64,000 nucleotides of DNA from contig JAUTDP010000001.1 of the NCBI GenBank assembly GCA_033439795.1, positions 3,410,001 through 3,474,000 on the forward strand, in the 5' to 3' direction. Source of the stretch: Sordaria brevicollis (lineage: Eukaryota; Ascomycota; Sordariomycetes; Sordariales; Sordariaceae). A program made the position numbers and the translations under genes. Positions 34,801 through 50,600 of this stretch are shown piece after piece. Within the stretch, counting starts at the first letter, position 1; each line of letters opens with the position of its first letter. The notes beneath the pieces were generated by a model. That model had not been told where the DNA came from. It was given only the letters and a program-made list of their open reading frames with translations, and made no database searches.

Positions 34801-34849
34801 TACGTTCTACCAATATTAGATAATAAGTCGTGCCTACGACGGTGGCTGA

Positions 34850-37800
34850 GCATAAGTACATAAAGCGGGGAAAAAGCCTCATAGGCTAATCAGGTTAAAC
34901 CCTATCCTACCGTACGCTAGAAAAACCCTAATCTCTATCGGTATTACTACCCTATTCTAGGCCCCTTAACCCTAATATAGTGTATACCTCTTTAAAAGGG
35001 AATAGTTCGTCGTCCGGATCCGGTATTTCCGCCCTATATACCCTTACGCCCTTATATCCTCTTCTTTTCAAAATTTGGATATATATATATCCCTCTTCTT
35101 TAAAAATTCGTACCCTAGTAAAATACGTTTCGTAATTAATACTAAAGGCTATTAGGGTATTCTATAATATTTAAAGGTTATAATATATAATAATAGAATA
35201 AACGAAGAAATATCCTTTCTTATAAGGGGTACTATATTCGTAATATCGGAATATTTCTTATAAATAATTAAAATAAAAGTAATAAGAATAAAAGTCCTAA
35301 TACCCTATCCTTTCCCCTATTTATTATATTAAATATTTATATAATAATACGAAATAAAGGTTTTCCCTATATTATAATTAGTTTATTAAATTACGTAATT
35401 TATTCGTAATTTAATATAATTCTAAATCCACCTCCGGGGGGAAAGTTTATTAACCTTTCCTCCGCTACGGTACTTCCGCCTTAAGCGCTAATTAATTTCG
35501 GAAAATTAATAGGCGGGGGATATAAAGGTAATCCGGTAAGGGTTTTAATAGTAATTAGGATTTTATAAGGGTATAGAATTTTAACTATCCCTTTAATAAT
35601 AACCTTTATAATCGCTATATAAGTAAATAATAATTCAGGAGGGTATATAATTTAATTATTACTTTTACTATCTTTTTACCTAAAATTTTTACTAGAATAA
35701 TACCTATTAATTAAAAAGGGATTTATTTAAAAACGGTACGTTAAATTAATATTATTTTCTTAAATATTTTTAACGCTATAGTTTCTAATTTATAGAATAT
35801 TAATACGATATTAATTAAAATAATATTACTTCTCGTATTTAATTTTATATACTTTAAAAATAGTATAAAGGCTTTATATATTAGGGTAAAGAGTAAATAA
35901 ATAATAAATAATTATTTATTAGATTTTAGTATAAAGTTTTATAATATTTAATTAATTTTGGCCGTAAAACCAATTATTATTAATATTATAGGGACCTCTT
36001 CCTAATTTATATTGCGAATAATAATTTCCTATCGAAATAGACGCTTAATTATTATATAACTTTTTATAAGCGTATTTGCCCGGAGGGGGTATTAATTATA
36101 ATATAAGCGGGGTTACGCTACCTCCTCTTTACGTCCTTATTATAAAGTAGGAGATAAAGCGTTTCCGTCTTTTTATAATCGATTTTAAGCCCGAAGGCTA
36201 TAATTCTATTATATAAATCTATTATATATATAGCAGCTATATAAATTATTTAAATAGCGTTTTTATTAATTATAAAGTAAGCGATATTATCCGCGTAAGA
36301 AAAGGCCGGTCTTTACTATTTTTTCGGTAGCGAAGCCGTAAAGAAGAAGAAAAGGATCGGGGATTATAATAACCCTTATAGAAGGTTATTATTAATCCGG
36401 AAACGTTATTTTACTTAATGGAAAATAAAATTATGACCGGTATAGAAATTAATAATAAGGGAGGTAAATTTAATAAGCTACCCTTAATTTATTAAAACCT
36501 CCTTTAATTTATTTACTTTAATAAAAAAGAATATTAAATTAATATTAAATATAATTAAAATACTATATTAGCCTAATTTATTAACGCCTTCTATATTATA
36601 TATAAATATTATAATTAAATTAAAGGCCGATTTTATTAAGAATACGCCTATAATATCCTTCGGGATAAAGCCGCTATTAAATATAATAACGGTTATACGT
36701 TTAATTAGGAGTTTTTTAATACCCTTTTTTATTATAGAGAATAGGGTAATAAATTTCTAACCCTTATAATTATATAAATCCCTTCTTAATTTAAATAGGG
36801 TAATTATTTAAATGCATTTAAACGCTATAAAGAAATTACCTATTATAAAAGTAATTAATATAATAGCTTTAATATTTAGGAAGATTACGTTTTACGCCGC
36901 CCTAAGCGTATTAAATATAATACTATCCGGGCCGGGGGTATTCGAACCGTAATAGAAAAAGGCCTCTTTAATTTCCTTATCCGAAGGGGGGTCAAAGACC
37001 TATTATATAATATCGGGAAGGAGGGAGGGGCTATAATATTAATATAAAGGGAGGGCATTATCGCCGGAGGGCCGAAAAGTAACTTCGGCAAAATATATAG
37101 CAATATTTTCCAAATTTATTAATTTTTAATTATTAATAACGTTTATAAAAATCGGTTTATTATTTAAGGGGTCCTTCTATTATTTTAAAATATTCCTAAA
37201 TTCTTTAAATATTTTCGCCGTATCGATTTTATAGCGGTTATAATTTATATATATTTTATAATATACCCTCTTAAAAATTATAAAGTTTTCGTCCCTAATT
37301 ATAATTAATAATAGGTTTTATTATAATATATTTTTAGATTTGCCGCCTAAAATAATAAAATACTCTTAGACCGTACTTTTAAAGACGTTAATTAAAGATT
37401 AAATTAATTTTTCGAATTCCTTTATAATACGTAGAATAAAGATTTCCTTCGGGAGCCGGCGTATAAAAGTTACGAAAGCCTCCTCTTCTTATAATAAAAG
37501 GAGGATATATTTTTTTAATAATAATAAATTCTTTCTAGAAGGGATAATAATAACGAATTTATAATAATTTAAAATTTATACGTTTATTCGTATATAAAAC
37601 TTATTAGTACCGAAAGTTAAATTTAAAGTAAATTATTTATTAATATATTTATATATTAGGATTCCCGGGGTATTAAATAAATAAAGGCCCTAAAATATTA
37701 TAAAGGTTTCGAAATCTATACCTTTAACGGAATTTTTAAATTAAAGGTCTTAAGAAGAATAATAAGCGTTAAAATCGTTAATTATTAAAATATATTAGAA

Positions 37801-40100
37801 CCGTAGGGTAGGGAAGTATTCCCAGGCGTCTTTTATTATATAATCCTATAAGTACTAATATACGTAAATTATATTTACCCCGTTAATTATAATTATTAAA
37901 ATATATACTTAAAGAGTAATAGGGATTAGGAAATTATATATTTTTATAATATATATAATTATTCTTATCTTTCGGTCGTTGCGGCCGATAATATAATAAC
38001 CGGGGTATTTGCGGATTCTCCTTTAAATAACGGAAGGCTTTTAAATATAGAATATAGGGACCCGGTTAAAAATTGCTTATTCGAATATATTATTAATATT
38101 CGCCAAAGATTTTTAAATATTAACGAATATAATTTTAAATTCCCCGGTTATAGGGTTAAGGAATTAAATTAAAGTTATTCGCTATTTTATATTTCTTCGG
38201 TTATAAAGGGTTATTATAAAATTTATAAACGGTTCGGTATAATTGTTATCGGGAAATAACCCCGAAGGAAATTCGATTAAATTTCGATATTAGGGGTCTA
38301 GGGTTTATTAGGAATAAATCTTTTACTTATTAATAAGGCGTAAATATAAATAATCGGTTATATAAAAGTAAAAGATTAATCCTAATTATTTTATCCTTTA
38401 TCCGGGGTTTAAAAACGGTATTTCTATTATTTTAATTATATTATTTTCTTTATTTAAAATTCCATAGAGGCGAAAAAAGGGCCGGCTAACAGAGGGGGGT
38501 AGGGGGTTATAAATAAGGGGGGTAGCGTTCGGGGATAAAGGGCCGGGATTAAATATTTTAAAAAAAGGGAGGGGGAATCTTTTAAAATAATATCGCCGTT
38601 TACATCGGTAATAAATTAAATAATTATTATTAATATCGGTAATTAGAGAATAGGAGAAGAGCCGTTATTATTATCTTAAATAGGGGTAATAGCCTTATTT
38701 CTATTACCCTCTTACTATTTTTTAAAGTCGTATACGGCTATTTTATAAACGGTTTTACCGGCTTTTTAGGCTCTAATATATTATTCCGGGGAGGGTTTAA
38801 TTATATATCCATTTCGGGCTTTAAAGAATACCGGGTAATTTAAATAATTAGGCTTTATTAATTTTAAATAATTCGGGTATTAAGGGACGGGTTTATATAT
38901 ATCCTTATAATTAACCGTTAGGGTACTATAATCTTTATAAACCGAAGCGGAAATATATTTTATTATATTATATAGGCCGAAATACCTATTATACGTATTA
39001 ATACAGAAATTATATTCTATAAATCTAATAGGTTCGGAATTGAAAATATAAAACGGTTAAATCTTCTTTTAAAAAATAATAATATAATCGTTTATAACCT
39101 TTCTTTTAATAATTTTAACCGGTTATTTCGTAGCGGTATAAACTTCCTATATTATAAAAGGCTTAGTATCGCGGGCGCCGTTATATATAAAGAATTTAAA
39201 AACGATTCTAATTAAATAATATAAAATAATTTCGATTTCGAAATCGATTTAATATTATAATATCTTTTTATTAAATTCGACGAAGAAAGTATAAAAATTA
39301 AATTTAATCGTTTTAATATAAAAATTTAATTATATTAAGTAGATTTTATAAATATAATAACGGGGAAATTTAATTTCCTTTATAATATATAAAATAATAC
39401 CTTTAAAGATTACTTTCCGAAATTCCGCGTCTTAAGCAAACTTAAAGAAAGTCCTATAATTCTTTTTACGATTATAAAAATTAATAGCGGTATTTTTAAT
39501 ATTAATAATATTAATAAAAGGGGGTTAATTAATTTATTTAATTATATTCTTCTTTAATTTAACCTCCTATTAAATTTATATATTAATTATTTCGGGGGGC
39601 GTATAATCTTTCCTTTAATTAACCGGTTATTAATAAATAAAGCCCTATTAAATCCTTTAATTAATTAAATTTATATTAAATTAAGTTTTAGTAGGCGGGG
39701 CGGGTAATTAAATTATTTATAAACGCTCCTTTTATTAAAGAAAGAGGAGAAGAAGAGTATTCGGGGACGGAATCGAAGGAAGGGGGGGTATTATACTATT
39801 TATATAGAAGAAAGAACGTAGGAGGTTATAAAATTATAATTATAGGGGGGTTGCCGCCCGCTTTTAAGCGGGTAAAATAAAGGAATCGTAGATTTTAGTA
39901 ATAATTTCGATAAATTTTTCGGCGACGATAAATCGCGCTTAGAGGCTTTTAATAAACTCCTCGTTTATTTTGTATAGCGTAGCTACGATATTATCCTAGA
40001 AGGGCGCTATTATACCCGCGATAGGGTTCGTAATAGATACGGAGCCCGCTTCGAGGTGGAGGAAAGTCGTAATAATTATCGTAGTATTAAGGCGACGAAT
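34850..40100 (-). mobile_element. RIP-mutated LINE (non-LTR retrotransposon)
   Basis: In minus orientation three landmarks occur in LINE order. An AP-endonuclease box reads NDFNAYYSS near 37778-37752, where GDFN is usual. The start of the reverse transcriptase lies in the frame at 37103-36885. The polymerase box reads YADN at 36297-36286, where YADD is usual. Spacings of about 270 and 210 codons fit LINE ORF2. The remaining 5' part (about 38.4-40.1 kb) would be ORF1. The ends are approximate and no target duplication was found. Confidence 0.75.
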
Positions 40101-41085
40101 TAGGATACCCAGTCCTAATTGGTTTACTCTCGAATATTCTCTCCTGATTGGCCGAAGCCAGTCTTGAAAAAAATTATTCGGGGGAAGGTGAAAGAACCAC
40201 TGTACCCCGCACTCAACCCCTCAAGCTCCCCGGGTCTCAGCCACTCTCATTCGGAGGACCCCACCCATGATCCCAATGATGGCTTCGGCCGGGGGACCTT
40301 TGAAAGAGAGCCACGACTTCTTGCAGTTGCAGCACGCATCCTTTTTCATCACTTGCCGTCCTTTCTTTGATTGCTCCCATTCGCCGACCATCCAACAGTT
40401 TCACGTACATTACCTTGCCAAAACCAGTTATCATCAATCTCTTTTCTTCAACCGACCAGTGAGTGAACAGCACTCTTTCAGATGAGAGACGAATCAGAAA
40501 AAAATGAAGTGGCTCGGACTTTGTTCGACTTGTTGTTCGACTTGTTCCACTTTTTCCACTTCTCGAAACCCTTCAGACGGGATTCTCTGCATGTCAAACA
40601 GCATGGCGACAATGTGCTAGACCAACCCGAATTGGACTGGCAAGGAAACCCAAAGGTTGCAAAGAACGGTAACCACCTTTTCTGGATGGTTGCAAAAAGC
40701 GCAAAAAGCGAAAAAAGACCATTTTTCGGACCGTCTGCAGCGAAAGGAAAAAAGCACGAACGAACACAAGTCGCCCACGTTGACGTCTGACAGCCGACCA
40801 TCCGAAGATTGCGAGACACGCAGAAAGGCTGGAAGCCGTCAATGTCGTTCTTGATGTCTCGTTGACCCGTCTCATCCTGAGCACCGCGCCTTTTCTTGCC
40901 CCTTGGCTGTTATGCATGAGTGTCGCAAAGAGGTTCATGTCCCATTTCCCGCCATTTCCACACGCCTTTTTCAGTTTCCCCTCCTGTCAGATTGTATGGG
41001 AGAAATTGATTGATTCTGTGTATCTGTGTGTAACTGTGGAGAATAGGATTCTGGAGCTCTGGTCGGGGGAGTTGGGGGTATCCTT
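40101..41085. other. Island of normal composition inside the RIP-mutated block
   Basis: About 985 bp with ordinary CpA/TpG content lies between the LINE and the copia relic. It is bounded by inverted 9-mers, AGGATACCC at 40102-40110 and GGGTATCCT at 41076-41084. A 102-codon frame at 40482-40790 (plus) and overlapping minus frames exist but have no recognisable domain. It may be leftover unique host DNA or a single-copy insertion. Confidence 0.7.
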
Positions 41086-41089
41086 TATT

Positions 41090-44000
41090 TACCAAAACCT
41101 TCTAGGTAGTTGGTAATATTAACTAGTTATATACTAATCTATACTATTTTAGCCTAGAATACTACCCTAGAATCTAATACACCCCTTTACTCGAAGACCG
41201 TCTCAATTACCCTTTTAAGGTCGAGAGTAAAGCTATTTACATATTTCCTATTCCCTTTAGTTAATTTACTATTATTTTTCCTACTACTATACCTAAATAT
41301 TTATCCAAATCTTCTATTTCCAGAATCTTTTCATTATTATTTACTATAACCGGCCGTAGTAGCTTTATAAATATCTTTAACAACTCCCTAAACCTCTTAT
41401 ATTCTAATACTCTAAGTACCTTTATTAATCTATCCGCGGGCATCTCCTTTATTTCTAAATAATTAATTTTAAAAGTCTCCTTCTCGATAATTTCCTTTCG
41501 AAACTAATATTAATAAATATCAATATACTTCATTTTAATAATAAAAGTAAGAATCTCCTTAATAAATACTCTAATAGTCTACTAATTATTATATTTTATA
41601 GTAGGGATAGGGTCGTTAAATAATTTTATACTTAGAACTTTAATAAATCGGTTAATAAATAGTATTTTTTTAATAACCTTCTTAATAGCGTAAAATTCTA
41701 CTTCTATTATTAATATCGTAATAACGGTCTATTTAATAGCACCCTAATAAATAAATCTATTATATAATTTAATTATAAATCTTTAAAAATTCTTATAATT
41801 TATTTTATTATCGGTAAATGAAGTGTTTAAAACTATTTCAAATCGGTTATTACTTCCATAATATAAGTACTAATTTTTAATTATATAAAAGTAATAAATA
41901 ACCTTTTTATTAATATTATAATATTTTAAATTAGGATTGTAATTAAATCGAATTAATTAATTAATTAAAAAAGCTATATTTAATTGCGTATGAATAGCGG
42001 TATATAATATAAAGCCTACGTTAATTTAGTAATTTCTAATTTTAATATAGTTAATTAATTTATTAAAGGGTAATAATTTTTATTATTTTATTAATACTAT
42101 AATAAATTTATAAATAAATTTTAATAATTTATTAATTTTCTTAATATAAATTTCTTAGGATAATTAGATTTTTCCTACTTTACGGTTATAAATAATTTTA
42201 ATACTTAAAAACCACTATAATTCTTCACCACCGGTTAATTGATATTTTAATTATAATAGGTTAATATATTCTTTAACCTAATCCTCGCATTCCTTTAAAT
42301 AAATAAAAATAATATTATTAATGTAATATAATATAAATACTCTCTCCTTTTTTATAATATATAAATCCTTAAGAATAATTTTAAATCCTATACCTTTAAA
42401 CGTTCTACTCAATTCCCTTTATTATAATAAAAGGGCTCGTCGGAAGTTATAGAGCGCTTTTAATAATTTAAAAACCTTTCCTTTTACCTAATATCTTAAT
42501 AATATACGTATATAAATCTCTTTATCGATTATAACGTTTATAAAGGCGTTTACCGCATCCTATTAAATAAATTCTATATTAAAACGAATTATTAATATAA
42601 TAATAATTCGGAAGGACCTTCCCGCTAGGGTAAAAGTATAAGTATTAACGTTTATTTTATATTATTAATCTCCTCGGATTACTAACCTAACTTTAACTTT
42701 GTTTAAGGTATTATTTTTATTAAACTTATAAATATATACCTATATATAATTAAAGATTTATTTCCCTTTAGTATAAAGGATATTTTAATCGACCTTAACC
42801 TAAATTCTTATATCTTTATAATTATTAAGGTAGGTTCGTTCTACTTTACGAAATTTCTCGCTAAGAGGGTAATTCTCAAAATCGTAATAGCTCTTTAATA
42901 CCCCCGGGAAATTGCAGCAATATAAATTATTTAATTTACCGTATTTAATTAATAATTATTATACTTTTACTTTTATAACCGTTTTAATAATTATTTCTAT
43001 TATTAATTATAATAATTTTCCTATTAAGAAAGTATTCTCCTATAGCTCTAATTTTCGAAAATATTTATCGATTATTTGGTTTAATATAACGCCCGTATAC
43101 AGGGCTACTACGTACGAAAGAGGGGTATTTAACGATATTGGGTATAAATTTATAATAAAATCGATAGCTATTTTATCCGGCCTTATAACCTCGTAGATAT
43201 CCTTAGCTTTAATCTTTTAAATAATTTTTTATTAGGAATTTAAAATTTCCTCTTCGAATATCGTATTTAAAAGAGGTTCGACTTCGGTATCTTTTAAGTA
43301 GGGATTTATTAGTACCCCCTAATTTAAGTCCTATTTATCTATTTTATTTAATTTTTTAACGAATTCTTTAATAATTATTATTTTTAAAATTATTAAGTCT
43401 TTTTTAATATTAATCTCGTCGGGGGAGAATTTAATATATTCGTTAAATATTACGTTATATATTTAAATAATTTACTTTGTAATAGGGTTTTATATACGGT
43501 ATATCGAAAAAGTATTATATTCGATTAAATAACCAATTTACGCTTTAAAGAAATATTTTTAACGATGTTTCTCTTTCTTTTATACTATACTAATTATAAA
43601 ATATACTTTATATTTATATTTTCGAAGGTAATTAATATTTAATTACTATAATTTTTATTAATTATATTATTAAATAATATAGGTATAGAAACATTCGTAT
43701 AAGGATTTCTAATTATAGAGGTATTAAAGTAACCGGTTTAATAAATAAATTATTACGTATATAATTTCTAGTTATAGATCGATCGGAAATTTTAAATTAT
43801 TCTTTATAATATTATATCGTTATTTTACTATACCCTTTAAGCGCTCTACTCCACTATTCTATTTTTAAATATTAAAAGTAGAGGGCTCGAATAATATACC
43901 TCTTATTCCGAATTTAATTAATATTTCTCTTCGGTTAAATTTATTATTATATTTAAAGGCTTTAACCTTAATATTATATCGATATATTAATATATTTATA

Positions 44001-44600
44001 TAATTATATAAAACCGAAGTAATATTAATAAATATCCAATTCGAAAGGTAATAATCTTATATATATTTAAACTATTAGTAAATAATAAATATAAAGCATT
44101 AATATTTATTAATACCTTTATTAAATTCGAAGAAATTTATTACAAAGCGTTACCCTAATCTATATCTACGGTCTCGAAGGACCCGCCGTATTTAATATTA
44201 TATCTTTACTATAGTATAAACATCGCATTCAACTATCGGTATCCTTTTTAAAAATACTATAGAGGGGAAATCGCTCGAAAGCTCTTCGGTCGAATTGGAA
44301 TTTATTACGACCGCATTATCCGCGTCCTTTTTCTTAATTAAAATACTTCACAATTATACCCTATCGACGTTTTATAAATATTCGAATACTTAGGGATTAG
44401 GGTAATCGAATCGATAATACTATATTTTAACGGTTTAAATCGACGGTTTCTTTATATAAGAATTAATTTAATATTACTGCATTATAAATATTAATTTAGT
44501 AAATAATATAAATAAATATTCTAGGACTATTTAATTAAAAATAATATTTAAGGAATAAAATAATAACCCGTTAATTCTCTTTAAATAATTATTTAAAGGT
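41090..44600 (-). mobile_element. RIP-mutated Ty1/copia retrotransposon relic
   Basis: In minus orientation the polymerase box reads YINN at 42325-42314 (YVDD in copia) within a hydrophobic setting. About 0.9 kb downstream, the frame from 41443 begins MPADRLIKVL, matching the conserved end of copia RNase H (ADGLTKAL in active copies). A possible integrase segment lies at 43200-43080. LTRs were not delimited, and the 5' part seems short, so the copy may be truncated. Ends are approximate. Confidence 0.65.
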
Positions 44601-47600
44601 TAATAATTTTAATAAAAACTTTACCTTCGTAATAAAAAGAAGGAGACGAAATTAGTAACGAAGCTAGGGTAAAACGCGACCTCTTTTAACCGTAATTTTA
44701 AATTACTTTTCTTACCTTTATTAAAAAAACTGCTTTAAAACCGGAAACGCCGATTTCTAATCGAGGAGCGCTCTAAAACGAAAACCGACAACGGGAATCG
44801 ACTTAAAAGGGTCTTTTACGTCCCTTATAATATCCCGCGACGAGTATAGCGACGACGGTATATTGTTACTACTAATAACGATTAATAACGGTAATCGTAG
44901 ATTTAAAAATAGTATCTACAACCCGCTTATAGGATTTTTAATTTATAACGACCCTAACGTAGCGCACGCTACGAAAATTTCGGAAAAAACGTAAGAGGAC
45001 GACGAAATTATAAAAAAACTCATCGCCAAAACGAATAAATCTTCGGACTATAACGCCATTTTACTCGAAGATTATAATTAAGCTTATAAATTATTTAACG
45101 AATATACGAAAATCTTCGCGAAGAAAAATAGAATAACGCGCCCCGAAATTAATAAAATTAATAATAATTAAATTATTATTAAAAAGGATTTTAACGATTT
45201 AAAAAAGATAATCCTATAAAAATTATAGAAAAACGCTAAAAAAACGCCGAAAATATAGGCCAAAATTATAAAGGACGCTTTTTCTAAAACCGGGTCTATT
45301 TCCTAATATATTATAATTATTACCCCCCCCCTAAAAATACTCCCCATTAATTACGACCGTACCTTCTTTATCCAAAATATTATAATCGATATTTAATATT
45401 CGAAATAAACGAACGAAGAAATTAAAATTTAAATTAAAAAAATATTTCGCAATTTAAAAATTAATACCCCTAATATCGTATAAATTACTACGAAATTATT
45501 TATAACCGGAAATTATAAAATTATATTTAATAATATTATATACGAATAATATTAATAATATTAAATTTAAATTAAAAAGGTCTTTAGCGAAAAAGCGTTC
45601 GTATTTTTGAATATTATTATATTAATCGTTAAAGGGTTTTTTTAAACGAATATCGCTAAATATATAAGGATAGAAAATATTATTTATAAAATATAATAAA
45701 CGAACCCGACCGCTTCTATTATTAAAATATATCCGTAAAAAAAGAGAATTAACGAAAATAAAGGATTCTTTATAATAAAAATTACAATTATAAAAGTAAC
45801 CGAAATTCTTTATAAAGGATTCTTCTTTTAAAAAGGCGGCGCGTATATTTATAAATTATTTACCTCTTCGGTTAATATTTAATAATATTTTATTTATTAG
45901 GGCGTAAAATATTTAAAGAAATTTTATTATAATATTAACGTTTATAAACGCTATAATAAAGATAAATATAATAAGGACCGCTTTAGAGAAGCGAATTATT
46001 TATTTAACGAAAATAAATCGTTAATTTTTTATATTCCGTATAAAAAGTACGGGTATTATGTTTTTAAAAAGAAAGTATACCCTATTTTTAAAAAAATTAT
46101 TACGAAGGCTATTATAAAATACGCCGAAAGGCTACGTTTATTTACGCATTGGAAGGACTTTAAGAAAAGTATTATATTAAAGCCGGCGGCGGTAAAGGAT
46201 AATAGGGATATTAATTTCTTTAACGCCCCCCTTACCGTTTATATTATTATTATTCGTAAAAAGGAATTTAGAAGCGGAAATAAAAATTATATTTATAAAC
46301 GGATTAGCGGGCCTTTTATTAAACCGAAGTTAATAATTAAAGGCCTAATAAATATATTTACGAATTTTTAGGGCTCGGGTATTCGGAGTAGCGCTAATTT
46401 AATTACCGCCGTTAAATTAATTACTTAGAAAGAAAAGATTCCTGCTCTTATTCCGCCTATAAGGTTAAAAAATATTCTTTTATAAAATAATTAATAATTT
46501 AATTAAAAATATTTTATTAAAATATAAAGAAATTATATAAGAGAGGGAAATTATTATTCGAATAGGAAGAGATTTATAATATTATAACGATTTAAAAATT
46601 AAGTAAGAATTTAAACGAAGATATTTATCGTCTATAGGGCGGTAAATATATTAGAATAGATTATTTAAAAAAAGGGAAGGTAATTATTTATATAAATAAG
46701 AAATAGAATTTTAAAGATTTAAATTTTTATATCGGAAGAAATTAAATTTCTATAATGTTTAAGAATTTAAAAGAATTATTAATTATTTACTCGATTTATT
46801 CTCCTATTAAAATATATAAAATACCGGAATACGAATAAAGGTTTCCCCTCCTCGAATTCCTCGAAAAAAGACCCCTAATAAAATATTAAATTATAGCCGT
46901 TAGGGACTTTAACCTTTATTATCCCAATTAGGATTTAGAGAATAAAATTAACCCGAAAATTAAAAAACTCTTTATATAAATATAATAATAGCGTATATAA
47001 TTCGTTACCCTTAAAAAAGAATTAACCCGTATAAATAATATAATATAAGAAGAGAAAAATAAAATAATCGATTATATATAAATAATATTAAAAATTAAAA
47101 CCAAATATTAAGGGGCGTAATAGTACGAATAAACCGGTTTAAATTATTATCCTTAGGAAATTTAAGTCTATATTAAAAAAAAGGTTAAAAAAGTAAAAAT
47201 AAAGGAAAGTTATAATTAGAATTTAATAAACGTAAAAAAGGTACGAAAGGCAACGTTATAACGAATTTCGGTCCTAATAAGAATTAATACGAAAGAGGAA
47301 TTGGAATTTATATTCGATAAATTCGATAGAGAATTTATAAATATAATAAAAAAATTCGTCTTATATTAGAAGAAAGGTCGAAGGAGAAAAGCGAAATAAT
47401 AAATATTAAAATATAAAATAATAATAAAAAATATAAAGCGGAAGTAGTAGAAATAGTATAAGGAAAAGATATTTTCGAATTAGATAAAATTCGTAGAAAT
47501 ATCGATAAAGAAAAGAAGGATTAATACGAAAATTTAATAAATAATATAGTAAAAAGGCGTCGAAAAGGCGTTAAAGAATTTAAATAAATTTTAAACCTTT

Positions 47601-50600
47601 GAAAAATAAGCCTATACCCGAAGTTATTTATTAATAGACCCGTTTAAATTCCTAATTTTTAAATAATACGAAGGAATAAAAAAAATCGAAGATTATAATA
47701 GTAAAATAAATATTTTCGCCGAACGTTTCTTCCCGAAGGTAAATATCCCTATAAATTATTTATTTAATTAGATTTTTCTATTAAATACTAGCGATTTATT
47801 ATTTATTAACGAATTAATTATTGAAGAAAATATTTAGGAGGTTTTATTTCGGATAGTTTTAAATAAAATATTAAACGTTAATTAATATTCGAATAAATTT
47901 TTAAAAATTTGTAAAGAATTATTCCGAAAAGTTATAACCGCTTTCGTAATTACGAATTTTCGTTTTAGGTATTTCTTATAATAATTTAAGAACATAAAAG
48001 TAATTATTTTTAAAAAGCTAAGAAAAACCGCCGTATAATAAGAGTTAGCCGGCGCGTAGAAGTTAATTTTACTATTAAATAACGTTAAGAAAATTTTTAA
48101 AACGTTCGTTATTAAAAAATTTATTTAAATTGTAGAAGAATTTAACCTTTTATTAAAGGGCTAAATAAGTAATTAAGTAAGCCGTTCGACCGAGTTTACT
48201 ATCCGTATTATTATAAATATTATATATATAATTTAGAAATTCGGAATTATTATATCGTTAATATTTTTTAATTTTAAAAGCGTATTTAATAAAATTAATT
48301 ATAAGTAATTATTATATATTTTATAGGAAATATAATTCCTATAATAAATTTTCGAATAGGTAACGAATTTCGTTAATAAATAAAGAGGTTTTTTCTTTTT
48401 TAACGATAAAATATCCGCTCCCTACGTTATAAAAATTGGAGTACTTTAAAGCTCCCCCCTTTCTTTAATTCTTTTTATCCTCTTTATTATTTTATTATAT
48501 TATAAATTAATTACGGTTAAAAATACGATTACAGTCGGCTTTATTAACGATATTAATATTATTATTATAATAAAGATTATTAAAGAGAATTATAGGATAT
48601 TTTAAATAGTATAAGAAATTTATTCTAAATAAGTAAAGGAAAGAAGTATAGAGTTTAAAGCGAATAAAACGGAATTAATATATTTTATACGGACGAAGGT
48701 ATTAAGAATAGAAATTCTTTAATTTAAAAATATTATATTTCGACCGATAGAATTAATAAAATTTTTAAACGTTTAATTAAATTGTAAATTTAATTATCGA
48801 ATTTACGTAGAGGTTATTAAAAAGAAAATAAAAATTTCAACGAATACGTTAATTCGGTTAATTATAAAGATTTGGGGTTATTCTTTTATTTGCGCGAAGG
48901 AAATTTATATTAAATATATTCGAAGTATAATTATATATAAAGCTTTAATTTTCTATTAATTAATAAAAATATATAATAAACCCCGAAAGATAATAATCGG
49001 ATTAATTAAATATTAAATTAAATATTTAAAAGTTATTATTAAGGCGTATAAAATTACATTGGTATAAAATTTTAAAACGGAAATTTTTTACCCGCTATTC
49101 GACCTTTACTTTAATAAACGAATAAAGGCTTTTAAAGAGAAATTCGTTTATACGGATTAAATTAAATTCGTCCGAAGAATAGTAATTTAAATAATTAATT
49201 ATATTTAAATAAAACGAATAAAAAGTTAATTATTTATTAATAAATTAGAAAATAATACCGTTAAAATTAAATAAGCGGAGGAATAAATATTAACGGAGAA
49301 TTTTATAGCGATTATAATAGGACTACCCCCGGTAATGGGCGTACCCGTTTAACCGTTATAACCGCCGGAACCTTTAGCTTTCGATCGAAAAATATAATTA
49401 AAGGACGCTATAAAAGGAGAATAAATATTATACTATAATTATTAATTAATAATAGCGGTAATTAAATTAAATCGGTAATATAAATTTATAATTATTAACC
49501 TCGACCCGAAATTTAACGATATTATAATAAAACGGTATATAATCGGTTAAAAAAAGAAAAAATAGAAGAGAATTTAATTTTCGGAGGATAATAAAGATTA
49601 TTATTTATTAACGAAAGCGAAGAGTTCTTTCCTTATTTAAGCGAAAATAGAAGTAATTAACCTTAAAGCCTTTTTTTTTTAAAGGAAAATCCCCGATATT
49701 AATACCTTTATTTATTTATACGGATTAAAACGGGAAATATTTTATTATATTACGTTCGAATATTTTTAAATAGTAAATACGTAATTCGTAATAACTAATT
49801 AATTATAAACGTAAGAACAATTCTAAATTTATTTAAACGATAAAATTAAAGTTAAAAGAATTTTATTATAAATATTTTAATTAAAACGATTAAATAAATA
49901 TTATTTAGTAATTGAATTAGAAGAAGAACGGCGAAACGAATTCGTTTATTATTTTTAATTTTCCTTTCTTCCTTTTCTTTTACTTTTATTTATTAATACG
50001 CTAAAACGAAGATAGAGGAGGATTTTTATTTAATTAAAAATTTATTAAGCCGTAAAAGCGATAATTTATTTAATTATTACTTCTTCTTATAATTAATTAA
50101 AACCTTTAATATTTTATTATTATCGGCGAATAAACGATTCTATTTATTGAATTAATAAATATATTAATGTATAATATTAATTACAAATTAACGCTAAGTA
50201 AATTAATTATTATTAATAAGAATGGGATTAATAAAACGAATAGCCGGCGAATTAATTTCTATTAAAAAGTTATTATAGGAAAGTATATAAATATTATTAT
50301 TATTCGGGGGAATTTTACCGCTACCGCTATAAAGTAAACTATTATTACTATTACGGGGTAAATTATTATTATTATTATAAGGGATATTATTTAAAAGAAT
50401 ATAATCGCCGATTAAATTATTTTTATTAAAAAGGAGGAATTCGTAATAATTTTTCTAAAAATAATCGTTAACCGACTATTTTTTATAATAAATAAACTAT
50501 TTTAAAGTATTAGTAAAACCGTTATTAATAAGGCGAAGGCGAATTGCGCCGGTAAATTCCTTAACGATAATATAAAAACGGATAAAATAATTACGGAATT

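Noticed and set aside
40482..40790. 102-codon frame within the non-RIPed island
   Set aside because: An overlapping minus-strand frame is equally long, and neither shows a domain or splice context. I kept the island but not a gene.
42912..43196. 94-codon plus-strand frame in the copia relic
   Set aside because: The copia remnants read on the minus strand; the plus frame is AT-rich sequence lacking stops by chance.
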